A stretch of 37,134 nt of DNA from Prevotellaceae bacterium UBA7028 (GTDB lineage Bacteria > Bacteroidota > Bacteroidia > Bacteroidales > Bacteroidaceae). Positions 16,338 to 24,443 of the stretch are shown here, piece by piece. The stretch lies in assembly GCA_002494215.1 (NCBI GenBank), contig DLBF01000123.1, forward strand, positions 1-37,134. Direction: 5' to 3'. Below the pieces are notes generated by a model. It ran no database searches and had not been told where the DNA came from. It was given only the letters and a program-made list of their open reading frames with translations. A program made the translations under genes and the position numbers. Every line of letters begins with the position of its first letter. Position 1 is the first letter of the stretch.

Positions 16338-17408
16338 ATGAAAAAAATTACTCTTTTAATGGTTGCCATGTTCTCTATGGCATACAGTGCAAATGCACAG
16401 TACAATGTTGACGGTCACAAGTTTTGGGACAATTGGTCAATAGGTGTTGAGGGTGGTATCACAACTAACGCTCACGATTGGAACACTCCTAATGGTGCTA
16501 TCGTTGGTATCAACGCCACAAAGGCTGTTACTCCTGTAGTTAGCTTCGAACTCGGCATTACTGCTGGCATTAACAACAACTACAACTGGCTGAGACTTAA
16601 GAGCCCCAATGCAATTGACAACTTGAGCGCTATTGCCAGCACCAAGATCAACTTGATGAACTGGTTCTGCGGTTACAAGGGTGCTCCTCGTTTCTTCGAG
16701 ATTCAGGCTCGCGGTGGTTTCGGTTACCAGCGTTGGTTCTTCCCCAGCGAGTGGATTGGTGGTATTAACAACAACGACCTGAGCCGTCCCGTTGCTAAGT
16801 TCGGTTTCGACTTCGACTTCAACCTGGGTGAGGCTAAGGCTTGGACCATCAGCTTGCGTCCCGCAGTTGTTATGAACCTGACAAACGATTTCAATAGCGC
16901 ACTTCCTGGTTACTTCGCAGGTTGCGTATATGCTGACCAGTGCACAGCTTACGGTCACAACGTAGTTGGTCAGATCACTGCTGGTGTAACTTACCACTTC
17001 AAGACCTCTAACGGCACTCACAACTTCGCTCCCGTTAAGCCTCAGATTGTAACTGAGACTGTTGAGAAGGTAGTTGAGAAGCCCGTTGAGAAGATCGTAG
17101 AGAAGGTAGTTGAGAAGAAGGTTGCTACTGGTTCTAGCATCTATGTAGTTGAGTTCGAGCAGAACAAGGCTAACCTGAGCAACGCTGCTAAGGCTACTCT
17201 GGATCAGATTGCTAACGGTTCAACTGTTATCATCGACGCTTACGCTTCTCCCGAAGGTGCTAAGTCTTACAACCAGAAGCTCTCTCAGAAGCGTGCTGAC
17301 GCTGTTAAGGGTTACCTGGAGAACAAGGGTGTTAAGGTTGCTGATGCTCAGGCACACGGTGCTGAGAGCAAGAGCTCACAGCGTATCGTTTACGTTCGCA
17401 TTAAGTAA
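16338..17408 (+). CDS. OmpA/OprF-family major outer-membrane protein
   Basis: This 356-residue protein has a signal peptide (cleavage after ANAQ). An N-terminal barrel (about 22-225: IGVEGGITTN, SFELGITAG, GGFGYQRWFF, GQITAGVTYHF) is joined to a Lys/Glu/Val-rich linker of VEKVVEKPVEK repeats (about 240-262). A periplasmic OmpA peptidoglycan-binding domain (about 268-356: VEFEQNKANLS, IDAYASPEGAKSYNQKLSQKRADAVKGYL) follows. It probably links the outer membrane to peptidoglycan. The consensus promoter, strong terminator and highly biased codons (GGT, GCT, AAG, AAC) suggest abundant expression. Confidence 0.93.
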   Translation: MKKITLLMVAMFSMAYSANAQYNVDGHKFWDNWSIGVEGGITTNAHDWNTPNGAIVGINATKAVTPVVSFELGITAGINNNYNWLRLKSPNAIDNLSAIASTKINLMNWFCGYKGAPRFFEIQARGGFGYQRWFFPSEWIGGINNNDLSRPVAKFGFDFDFNLGEAKAWTISLRPAVVMNLTNDFNSALPGYFAGCVYADQCTAYGHNVVGQITAGVTYHFKTSNGTHNFAPVKPQIVTETVEKVVEKPVEKIVEKVVEKKVATGSSIYVVEFEQNKANLSNAAKATLDQIANGSTVIIDAYASPEGAKSYNQKLSQKRADAVKGYLENKGVKVADAQAHGAESKSSQRIVYVRIK

Positions 17409-17436
17409 TCTAACCTAAGATTTACAGAACATATCT

Positions 17437-17470
17437 GAGCGGCAGGCCACAAGGCTTGCCGCTCTTTTTT
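17437..17470 (+). terminator. Intrinsic terminator after the OmpA gene
   Basis: GAGCGGCAGGCC (17437-17448) pairs with GGCTTGCCGCTC (17453-17464), with one internal mismatch, followed by a run of T residues. Confidence 0.88.
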
Positions 17471-17476
17471 AGCACA

Positions 17477-17926
17477 ATGAAAAGAATACTATTTGTCTGT
17501 CATGGTAATATCTGCCGTAGCCCTATGGCAGAGTTTGTGATGAAGGACCTGGTTAGGAAAAACTGTCTCGAAGAGCAATTTTACATTGAGTCGGCAGCCA
17601 CGTCAACAGAGGAAATCGGCAACAGCGTATATCCCCCAGCTCAACGGAAACTAGCCGAGTACGGCATATCATGCAAGGGCAAGACTGCCCGCCAGATGCG
17701 AAGAGCGGATTATGACCGCTTTGATTTACTGATAGGTATGGACGAGTGGAACATCCGCAATATGAACAGTATCTGCGGAGGGGACCCTGAAGGAAAGATT
17801 CATAAACTGTTAGATTATACAACCAGAAGAGGTGATGTTGCAGACCCATGGTACACTGGAGACTTTGATGCCACATGGCGCGACGTTAACGAAGGGTGCC
17901 AACGTCTGTTGGACACATTACAATAA
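17477..17926 (+). CDS. Low-molecular-weight protein tyrosine phosphatase
   Basis: This cytoplasmic protein of about 149 residues begins MKRILFVCHGNICRSPMAE. C8-X5-R14 forms the phosphate-binding loop and S15 follows, as in LMW-PTPs. The general-acid Asp is in DPWYTGDF near residue 120. The start at 17477 places the P-loop at the usual position; the longer frame from 17456 would begin inside the OmpA terminator. LMW-PTPs dephosphorylate tyrosine kinases of capsule export or other phosphotyrosine proteins; no kinase is nearby. I see no promoter, so low-level read-through from the OmpA gene is possible. Confidence 0.93.
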   Translation: MKRILFVCHGNICRSPMAEFVMKDLVRKNCLEEQFYIESAATSTEEIGNSVYPPAQRKLAEYGISCKGKTARQMRRADYDRFDLLIGMDEWNIRNMNSICGGDPEGKIHKLLDYTTRRGDVADPWYTGDFDATWRDVNEGCQRLLDTLQ

Positions 17927-17966
17927 AAAAATGCAGGCTTTGAAAAATCTAAGCCTGCATTTTTTT
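17925..17966. terminator. Bidirectional terminator between the phosphatase and GH92 genes
   Basis: A 16-bp perfect stem, AAAAAAATGCAGGCTT and its complement at 17951-17966, closes on a 10-nt loop. A tracts and T tracts on both arms fit convergent termination; the stem overlaps the phosphatase stop codon. Confidence 0.9.
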
Positions 17967-17968
17967 TA

Positions 17969-20224
17969 CTAAAGTTGCGGAGCCGAAGGAGGTTCGTTTC
18001 CTACAGCTGCACCCCACTCCTTATTAGGACGACTGCCCATATTCAGGACAAGGGTTGCGCCATTCTTAACTTCCTCGTGTGTAATCCAAGGACGGTTCAG
18101 AGGCTTGCCATTGAGGGTAGCACTCTGGATGTACTTGTTTTCCTCGCTGCAATTCTTGGCAACAATATGGAAGAACTTACCATTTCCCACATTTACCTTA
18201 ATATCAGAGAACAGCGGACTGCCGATGTTGTAAACAGGGAAACCAGGGGTTACAGGATAGAAACCGATGCTGGAGAAAACGACGAAAGAGGTCAGACCAC
18301 CACCGTCCTCATCACCAGGAATCCCCATGAGGTCGTTACGGAACCAAGTCTTCAGACACTGACGGATACGCTTCTGAGTCTTCCAAGGTGCTCCAGCATA
18401 ATTATATATATAAGGTATATGGAGTGAAGGCTCGTTGGCCATGGTGAACTGGCCAATGTTACCAGTCTGGTCGGGCAGCTGAGTGTAGAACTCGCGCTTG
18501 CCACGTCCCATACTCTCTGTGAAGGTCTGGTCGAGGTTGCGAACCAACTCTTCCCTACCCCCCATCAGATTGACAAGGTCGGCAAAGTTATGCTGAACAT
18601 CCCAACGATAAGTCCATCCGTTGTTCTCGTCGTAAGCATCGCGCGCACCAATACCACCACTGAAACGATAGTCGAAATTCTCGATGAACTTACCATCCTT
18701 ATCCTTGGGGTGGAAGAACTTGGTTTCAGGGTTCCAGACATTGCGATAGTTGTAGCTGAGCTTCAAGTATTTCTGCTGCAAATCATTATCGCCCATGTAT
18801 TCAGCAATACGAGAGAGACACCACTCGTCGTATGAAGTACCCAATGTTACGGCTACAGGCTGACGCTTCTCGAAACCAGAGACATTGGGATCAGTCTCCT
18901 CTTCGCCCTTGCGCAAGGCTGGGATATAGCCGTTTTCTTTGTAGAAATCATCAATCCATCCTGCAGGTCTTCCGCTCCAGGGAGCCAAAGTCTTCTCCTC
19001 GATACCCTTACGACAATACTCAAAGGCACGCTTGGCATCTACCTTCAGACCCTTATAGAGTGCATCGGCTACCATGCTGACACCATGATTGGAGTTCATA
19101 CGGCGGGTATCGCCTGTCATCTCGGGGAAGGTAGGCATCCAGTTGGTACCCATCTGCTCGGCCATACGGAGGAAACTCTCGATGATGTTCTCCTGCTTCT
19201 CGGGCTGGATAAGTGCACGAAGGGGATGAGCAGCACGATAGGTATCCCAAATCCAATCATCCGTATAGAAGGGCTTGCCATTATCGTCATGTATGTTACC
19301 ATCGAAAGCAGAGAAATAACGACCATCCTCGCTCAGGCAAACAGGGCGTTCGAAGGTACGATAGTAAGAGGTATAGAGAACCGTCTTCTCATCTTCCGTG
19401 CCACCCTGAACCATAATATTCTTCAGGGTTTCGTTCCATTCCTTGCGACCATCTGCAATAACCTTGGCCATATCGAAGGCTGAGCCCTGCTCGCGCTGGA
19501 GGTTATTCTGAGCCTGCTCTGCACTGATAAGAGAGATACCATAGCGGAAGCTGACCTTCTTGGTTCCGACAGGGAAACTGAGGGCTGAGCAAACATTCTC
19601 GCCTTCCTTGTTTCCATCCTTCGTAATCTGGCCGTTCTGCAGAATACCTGCCTGTACGGGCTCCACATCAAACTCGCCAGCAAAATAAATCTTCATGTTA
19701 TCGCTGAGACTCTGACTGGCAGAAACCTTCTTGCCATTCACCTGCATACGTCCATATTCGGAGTAGAACAGAACCGTTGCAGCCTTGGCAGGATCCTGGA
19801 ATGACAGCTCATAAATAGCACTCTGATGGCTGACAGCCAAGTGAACATCTATGCTGTTGTCGGCAATCTGAACCTGATAATCGTATGGAGTAATCTTCTC
19901 CTGATCCCAGTTAGTGCCAATTATGGGACGCAAAGAAGTTCCCTGTGTAACACTCATACGGAAAGCACTGCGCTCGCGATGGTTAGTGACAACCATTGGC
20001 AGGCCGTCCAACAACTCCCTTGTATATTCGCTGCGAGTTGGATAGATTCGCATCAGACTGTTGGGCAACTGAATGGTCGGAAACGTAGGCACCAGCATGT
20101 GACTGATATTTCCGATGTAGGGATTCACATAATCCACAGGCTCCTGAGTGGCTGCTCCAGCTGTAAGAGAAGAACAAAAAAGAAGTGAGACAAAAAGTCC
20201 CACAGACTTAAGGTTATTATTCAT
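17969..20224 (-). CDS. GH92 exo-alpha-mannosidase, secreted
   Basis: This 751-residue protein has a signal peptide (cleavage after TAGAA). The N-terminal sandwich starts VDYVNPYIGN and the catalytic (alpha/alpha)6 domain carries GH92 hallmarks: WDTYRAAHPL, NSNHGVSM, RNVWNPETKFF, ANEPSLHIPYIY and GIPGDEDGGG. By comparison with Bacteroides GH92 enzymes the base pair is D638/D640, with E533 (DENNGWTYRW) as acid. The usual EGNxWQY context is changed here, so the linkage preference may differ. GH92 enzymes are calcium-dependent, inverting and remove terminal alpha-mannose from N-glycans or fungal mannan. It is divergent to a discoidin-like gene and next but one to a PI-PLC-like gene. Confidence 0.93.
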   Translation of the reverse strand: MNNNLKSVGLFVSLLFCSSLTAGAATQEPVDYVNPYIGNISHMLVPTFPTIQLPNSLMRIYPTRSEYTRELLDGLPMVVTNHRERSAFRMSVTQGTSLRPIIGTNWDQEKITPYDYQVQIADNSIDVHLAVSHQSAIYELSFQDPAKAATVLFYSEYGRMQVNGKKVSASQSLSDNMKIYFAGEFDVEPVQAGILQNGQITKDGNKEGENVCSALSFPVGTKKVSFRYGISLISAEQAQNNLQREQGSAFDMAKVIADGRKEWNETLKNIMVQGGTEDEKTVLYTSYYRTFERPVCLSEDGRYFSAFDGNIHDDNGKPFYTDDWIWDTYRAAHPLRALIQPEKQENIIESFLRMAEQMGTNWMPTFPEMTGDTRRMNSNHGVSMVADALYKGLKVDAKRAFEYCRKGIEEKTLAPWSGRPAGWIDDFYKENGYIPALRKGEEETDPNVSGFEKRQPVAVTLGTSYDEWCLSRIAEYMGDNDLQQKYLKLSYNYRNVWNPETKFFHPKDKDGKFIENFDYRFSGGIGARDAYDENNGWTYRWDVQHNFADLVNLMGGREELVRNLDQTFTESMGRGKREFYTQLPDQTGNIGQFTMANEPSLHIPYIYNYAGAPWKTQKRIRQCLKTWFRNDLMGIPGDEDGGGLTSFVVFSSIGFYPVTPGFPVYNIGSPLFSDIKVNVGNGKFFHIVAKNCSEENKYIQSATLNGKPLNRPWITHEEVKNGATLVLNMGSRPNKEWGAAVGNEPPSAPQL

Positions 20225-20254
20225 TTTAAATACACATTATATTAAACTTTCCGG

Positions 20255-20262
20255 CAAAGTTA
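20255..20262 (-). promoter_or_regulatory. -7 box TAACTTTG for the GH92 gene
   Basis: TAACTTTG on the minus strand, about 30 bp before the GH92 ATG. Confidence 0.6.
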
Positions 20263-20313
20263 ATACTTTTATATGAGAAAGCCGCCAGCGTGGGTCCTTA
20301 TATGAATAAAAAA

Positions 20314-20345
20314 CTTGCGTATCTCGGCAGAAAAGCGTAACTTTG
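20314..20345 (+). promoter_or_regulatory. Promoter CTTG-N20-TAACTTTG for the discoidin-like gene
   Basis: TAACTTTG at 20338-20345 with CTTG (one mismatch to TTTG) exactly 20 bp upstream. It is divergent from the GH92 promoter, so the two genes could share a regulator. Confidence 0.65.
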
Positions 20346-20385
20346 AACGAATTTTAAGGGAAAAGAGAAGGATAACCCTATTATT

Positions 20386-21339
20386 ATGAAACAAAAAACC
20401 AACGAATATAATATGAAGAAAAATGTAATGAGAATGCTGGTACTTACGGGTACCATGGCACTGACAACATCAGTATTGGCACAAGAAACAATCAAGACAA
20501 AACTGGTTAGCGGAACTGGTCGCAACGATGACGAAGGACCTGCCATGATTTGCGACGGTGATGTATCTACCAAGTGGTGCATCGACGAGGAAGAAAACAT
20601 GCCTTACGTCATCATCCTGGATGCTGGCACTCCAACCGGCTTTGCCGAGTATGGTTTTGTTACAGGCGATGATACACAGGACTATCCCGACCGTAACCCT
20701 GTGACCTGGATTGTGAGTGGTTCAAACGATTTGCAGAACTGGACCACCATCGACAAACAGGAGAACGACCGCACACTGCGTGACGAGAACGAACAGGAAT
20801 ACAGATTCAAGCCCGCCAAGAAAGGCCAGTTCCGTTACTATCGCTTCGAATTCCTGAAGATGGCAGACGGTAGCCGCATTCAGCTAAGCGAGATAAACCT
20901 GCACAAGGTAGGCAGAACATACATCAAGACTACTTTCGTGAGCGGTACCGGCAACGGTAAGGAAGGTGCTGCAATGGTTAGCGACGGCATGTTCTATACC
21001 AAATGGTGTGTTGACGAGGCTGACAAGATGCCCTACTCTATCGTTCTGGATGCCGGCACCTCAACAACCATTTCTGAATATGGCCTTGTAACAGGTGACG
21101 ATACCCACAGCTATCCCGGTCGCAACCCACGCAACTGGAAGGTGATGGGTAGCAACGACAAGAGCAACTGGAAGCAGCTGGCTGAGGTAAAGAACGACCG
21201 CAGCATGCGCGACGAGAACGAGCAGGAATACAGATTCAGAGTAAAGAACGCTCCTGCCTATCGTTACTACAAGTTCGTCTTCGAGGAGGTTTGGGAAGAC
21301 ACACGCATCCAGCTGGCAGAAATCAAGCTCTATAAATAA
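20386..21339 (+). CDS. Secreted protein with two tandem F5/8 type C (discoidin/CBM32-like) domains
   Basis: This 317-residue protein has a signal peptide. The ATG at 20413 (MKKNVMRMLVL) is an alternative start with a more typical signal peptide. After it come two domains of about 145 residues, near 29-170 and 176-317. They are internal duplicates: KLVSGTGRND/TFVSGTGNGK, GDVSTKWCIDEE/GMFYTKWCVDEA, FVTGDDTQDYPDRNP/LVTGDDTHSYPGRNP, RDENEQEYRF in both, and IQLSEINL/IQLAEIKL. No catalytic domain is present, so it is probably a glycan-binding protein that helps the neighbouring GH92 or phospholipase. It is convergent with the phospholipase gene. Confidence 0.85.
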   Translation: MKQKTNEYNMKKNVMRMLVLTGTMALTTSVLAQETIKTKLVSGTGRNDDEGPAMICDGDVSTKWCIDEEENMPYVIILDAGTPTGFAEYGFVTGDDTQDYPDRNPVTWIVSGSNDLQNWTTIDKQENDRTLRDENEQEYRFKPAKKGQFRYYRFEFLKMADGSRIQLSEINLHKVGRTYIKTTFVSGTGNGKEGAAMVSDGMFYTKWCVDEADKMPYSIVLDAGTSTTISEYGLVTGDDTHSYPGRNPRNWKVMGSNDKSNWKQLAEVKNDRSMRDENEQEYRFRVKNAPAYRYYKFVFEEVWEDTRIQLAEIKLYK

Positions 21340-21345
21340 GACAGA

Positions 21346-21376
21346 AAAAGCGGACGTGAACCAATCATCCGCTTTT
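21346..21376 (+). terminator. Terminator after the discoidin-like gene
   Basis: AAAAGCGGA (21346-21354) pairs with TCCGCTTTT (21368-21376) soon after the stop codon. Confidence 0.75.
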
Positions 21377-21382
21377 GATAAT

Positions 21383-21420
21383 AAAGAAAGAAGAAGGTTA
21401 ACGAATAACCTTCTTCTTTC
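21383..21420 (-). terminator. Hairpin overlapping the 3' end of the phospholipase gene
   Basis: AAAGAAAGAAGAAGGTTA (21383-21400) pairs with TAACCTTCTTCTTTC (21406-21420). One arm includes the stop codon and last codons (KKKVIR) of the phospholipase gene, so its C-terminal tail is encoded inside the terminator stem. Confidence 0.7.
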
Positions 21421-23068
21421 CGTTTATAACATAAAGACCTTTCGCAGGAACGTCAACTTTTCGTCCTGACAAATCATAAACGACAGCCTTCCCATTACCT
21501 GGGGAGGTTGTTTCGTCTTCTGATATTTCTGAAAGAGAAACCTGCTTTTCTGGGTCGAAGATGCCATACAGACCACAATCGAAATATGCACCTCCGGTAT
21601 TCTGCTGTATGCGAACGGCAATAACATTCTTGCCAACCTTGAGTGTAGCGTTGGTTACCCTCTTGGTTATGGGGTCACCATTTGCCTCCGTCCAATCATC
21701 AGCCTTATGAATCTGGCGGGCATTGAGGTATATCTCGTAATGATCATCATGATAGACTTCCAGATAATAGCTTGTAGCCTCGTTCACCTCGTCGAGTGTA
21801 AACTCACGCCTGATCCAATACGAGTTATACTCCCCTTCCCAGGTTGTTCGGTAAGGTGCCATGTAACTGGGCGAACCCATGGGCATCTCTATACTCTGCC
21901 ATGTGGAAGGGGGAGTATAGGCGATAGCTTTCCACAAAGAAGCAGGTGCCGAAAGTGCATCCAGCGTAGAGGCCGTATTCTTGGGATCGTCCTTGAAGAA
22001 GCACAGTCCCTCCCATACGCGGTCTCTTCCCAAGGGCAGGACATAGACCTTGTTGCCTTTCACCACACGATTGGCCTCGTCACGCTCATTGGCATAAGTG
22101 CTGAAATTGTTGTTGATGATTAGGTCTATGAGATTCTGTCCGTTATAATTATTGTCACCGGCAAAGTCCATCATCACGAATCCCATAGGTCCGGTCTTTC
22201 CCTGCATATAATCTATCATCGCCTTATTGCAGGTACGGGCACATTCCTGAACACCCTCGAAAGTAGAATAACTGATAGTGAGGAACGAGGATTTCTTGCT
22301 GTAGCCCGAGGTGTGATTCATGTAAAGACGATACTCTTGCTCGCCCATAGAACGATCCAACAGCGACTTCATGGCAGCAACTTTCTGGTTCAATTGTCCG
22401 CTTCCCGCCACATCGTACATATCCTGAATGGTAAAATTCATATAGGCACCCGAAGGACCGACAAGGGTTTTATTCAGCGTTCCGTTGTCACCCCCACCAT
22501 TCACATATCCTCCAATCGGACCATCGTCATACGTATTCCTACTCATCACCAACATTTTTCCACGCATATCCCTTACCGTTAATGTAGGAGAGTAATCTAT
22601 CAGATATTGCTTCTTTGCATTAAGGCAATTCTTCATCTGTGCAGGCCATTTTGCCTTATCGTCTGAGGAGGCAAAATCATCCTCATGCCTCATAATCACG
22701 AAAAGAAACTCTTTGGGATGAGCATCCAGGAAGTTACAGAGGGTGGTCAGTGCATCGTTGAACTTCACCTTGGTAGAAACCATTCCATGATAAATCATCA
22801 TATTTGAGCCATCCCATACAGGTCGTAGGTCAAACATTCTTACACCATGTTCCAACTGCTGAGCAATGGTATAGGTCTGCGTATGTGCACCTCCTGATAG
22901 GCCGCTACTGCTACAACTGCTGGTTGCTGCGTCATGTGCACCAGGAATCGAGAGCCTGCACAGGAACAGGTTATCGTCTAACGTCTGCATCCAATTTAAA
23001 TAATCAATGGATTGGACAGGAAGAATGAAACATAAAAACAAAGAGGTTAACAAGATGCATCTTTTCAT
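21398..23068 (-). CDS. Secreted PI-PLC X-domain phospholipase-like protein with beta-sandwich module and C-terminal tail
   Basis: This 556-residue protein has a signal peptide (to about S20). The PI-PLC X-like barrel covers about 25-330: SIPGAHDAAT (H45), FDLRPV (R82), MIYHGM (H94), VIMRHED and a late VMMDF. The two histidines match the general base and acid of bacterial PI-PLCs, which cleave phosphatidylinositol and GPI anchors; actual activity is inferred. Residues 375-509 are a beta-sandwich (YWIRREFTLDE, HDDHYEIYLNARQI, GGAYFDCGLYG) related to the insert in the DUF4965 protein at 963. A tail (YDLSGRKV..KGLYVINGKKKVIR) ends the protein. Confidence 0.87.
   Translation of the reverse strand: MKRCILLTSLFLCFILPVQSIDYLNWMQTLDDNLFLCRLSIPGAHDAATSSCSSSGLSGGAHTQTYTIAQQLEHGVRMFDLRPVWDGSNMMIYHGMVSTKVKFNDALTTLCNFLDAHPKEFLFVIMRHEDDFASSDDKAKWPAQMKNCLNAKKQYLIDYSPTLTVRDMRGKMLVMSRNTYDDGPIGGYVNGGGDNGTLNKTLVGPSGAYMNFTIQDMYDVAGSGQLNQKVAAMKSLLDRSMGEQEYRLYMNHTSGYSKKSSFLTISYSTFEGVQECARTCNKAMIDYMQGKTGPMGFVMMDFAGDNNYNGQNLIDLIINNNFSTYANERDEANRVVKGNKVYVLPLGRDRVWEGLCFFKDDPKNTASTLDALSAPASLWKAIAYTPPSTWQSIEMPMGSPSYMAPYRTTWEGEYNSYWIRREFTLDEVNEATSYYLEVYHDDHYEIYLNARQIHKADDWTEANGDPITKRVTNATLKVGKNVIAVRIQQNTGGAYFDCGLYGIFDPEKQVSLSEISEDETTSPGNGKAVVYDLSGRKVDVPAKGLYVINGKKKVIR
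21487..21507. repeat. In-frame GC-rich hairpin at the body/tail junction of the phospholipase gene
   Basis: CCTTCCC (21487-21493) pairs with GGGGAGG (21501-21507), with one G-T wobble, 7-nt loop. On the coding strand it is read as TSPGNGKA, immediately before the DLSGRKV tail. Confidence 0.6.
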
Positions 23069-23078
23069 AATATTAATG

Positions 23079-23099
23079 TATTTGGTATATACGAAATAT
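23079..23099. repeat. Left copy of a 21-bp near-palindrome flanking the replicon module
   Basis: The element reads TATTTGGTATATAC, then G, then AAATAT. A copy differing at one base lies at 27725-27745 in the same orientation. It is an imperfect palindrome centred on GTATATAC and lies about 10 bp upstream of the phospholipase ATG. Confidence 0.7.
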
Positions 23100-23131
23100 A
23101 TTTATGGTTCTACGTCATATATATATATAAC

Positions 23132-23162
23132 ATATAATGTACGCGCGTACGAGGCAAAATTA
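23132..23162 (-). promoter_or_regulatory. Probable phospholipase promoter with the 15-bp element shared with rep
   Basis: On the minus strand TAATTTTG (23155-23162) fits the -7 consensus and overlaps the rep stop codon. Just downstream, 23132-23146 is ATATAATGTACGCGC on the plus strand, identical to 24359-24373 in the rep promoter. Here the element extends into the palindrome GTACGCGCGTAC. Confidence 0.5.
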
Positions 23163-24344
23163 TTTGTACGAAGGATTCTCCACCTTATAGGACAATGTTA
23201 CAGGCCCAAAAACCTCCTTCAGTGTATCAAAGAATTCTACTCCACACTTCTCTACCTGCTCGCTTACAAACTGATTGGGTGTTATAAGTGTGATGTGTGA
23301 ATCCGTGATACTACCTACTCTACAGTAAACAAAGTATGTGCTGAAGAACGGTTCCCCTACCCTTTCCTGTACCAATTGCATGAACTGGAACCACTTTGTC
23401 TGCTGTTCTTCGGTCAGATGATTAACCTCGGAATTGGGAGATTTATCCTGTTCCTGAACATTATTATCTGGGATAGCAGGATTCAGAAGGAAGCGAACAC
23501 TGTCCGGATTACCCCTCTTTTTCCCATTATGATATACAGGTTCGTACTCGAAGGTGAACTCAATTTCGCCTCTTTTGGCCAATTTTTCCATCTCGCGTTG
23601 CGCCGGTTTCAGCACATCACGATGGAAAACAGCCCACGTAGAACTCTTATCTTGCAAAACTTTGGTTCTATCTTTGCTGTAAACCAGCACTCCGAGGAAC
23701 TCTTTTAGGGCTTCGTAACCAAGCGTACACATGCGCATTTTCTTCCAGGCGCTCAGATAAATATACAAACGAGGCGTTCTGGGACTGCGACAAAGCTTAA
23801 CAATACCACCCAAATGTTCTACATAAGCACCACTTTTATTGAAGACAAGGTCGGCAACAGAGGCATTCATATCAATCTTTATAATACCGCTTCTTCGTTC
23901 CTGACCAGTGGTTGTGGTATAGGTTGGCACATCCACATCAGTAAAAATAACACTGGTTTTGGTTCTTTTCTGTCCATCAACGTCTGTATAATTGATGGTT
24001 GTATCCAGTTTTGTGAGCGCTTTGCATGCCTCATGAACGGCTGCATACTCCTTTGTTTTTACTCCCAGAGACTGCAAAGGAACCTCGAAAGTGATCTTTC
24101 CCTTTGATAATTCTTCCTCCGAAAAGAGCGGTCCCATCTTTCCTTCAACGAATCTTTCGTTGATTCTGGTCTGCATAGTTGCCGCTATGGCCACAAGAAC
24201 ATTGGTCTGAATCAGCGAGAAATCTCCTCTTATCTGTGAATAAACGAGGGGATTTTTTATGTAGTCCGAGTTTTCCAGCTGCTGAATAAGCTCGTTTTTC
24301 GGACTTACCATCTGCAACTTTCCGTTTGTTTTCTTTGTAGCCAT
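23160..24344 (-). CDS. Replication initiator, Rep_3/RepB winged-helix family, with DnaA domain I-like C-terminus
   Basis: This 394-residue protein belongs to the Rep_3 family of iteron-binding initiators: two winged-helix domains at about 20-280, with YSQIRGDFSLIQTNVLVAIAATMQ at the start, TPRLYIYLSAWKK and WAVFHRDVLKPAQREMEKLAKRGEIEFTFEY. After an acidic linker, residues 310-394 look like DnaA domain I (WFQFMQLVQERVGEPFFSTYF, ITLITPNQFVSEQV, TLKEVFGPVTLSYKVE). F359 aligns with the helicase-contacting F46 of E. coli DnaA. The gene reads away from an iteron array directly upstream, and a TTTG-N18-TATCTTTG promoter precedes it. The fusion suggests direct DnaB loading, which is inference. Confidence 0.9.
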   Translation of the reverse strand: MATKKTNGKLQMVSPKNELIQQLENSDYIKNPLVYSQIRGDFSLIQTNVLVAIAATMQTRINERFVEGKMGPLFSEEELSKGKITFEVPLQSLGVKTKEYAAVHEACKALTKLDTTINYTDVDGQKRTKTSVIFTDVDVPTYTTTTGQERRSGIIKIDMNASVADLVFNKSGAYVEHLGGIVKLCRSPRTPRLYIYLSAWKKMRMCTLGYEALKEFLGVLVYSKDRTKVLQDKSSTWAVFHRDVLKPAQREMEKLAKRGEIEFTFEYEPVYHNGKKRGNPDSVRFLLNPAIPDNNVQEQDKSPNSEVNHLTEEQQTKWFQFMQLVQERVGEPFFSTYFVYCRVGSITDSHITLITPNQFVSEQVEKCGVEFFDTLKEVFGPVTLSYKVENPSYK

Positions 24345-24358
24345 TGCCTATATATATT

Positions 24359-24402
24359 ATATAATGTACGCGCAAAGATATTGCTTTTTTTCGATTGACA
24401 AA
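24359..24402 (-). promoter_or_regulatory. rep promoter TTTG-N18-TATCTTTG with operator-like ATATAATGTACGCGC
   Basis: On the minus strand TTTG (24399-24402) precedes TATCTTTG (24373-24380) by 18 bp. The transcribed leader begins in the 15-bp element at 24359-24373 that is also found after the phospholipase -7 box. The rep ATG lies about 28 bp after the -7 box. The element could bind Rep for autoregulation. Confidence 0.65.
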
Positions 24403-24443
24403 AAGAAATAGTAAATAAAAACAAGGAAAAACAAAAAAATATT

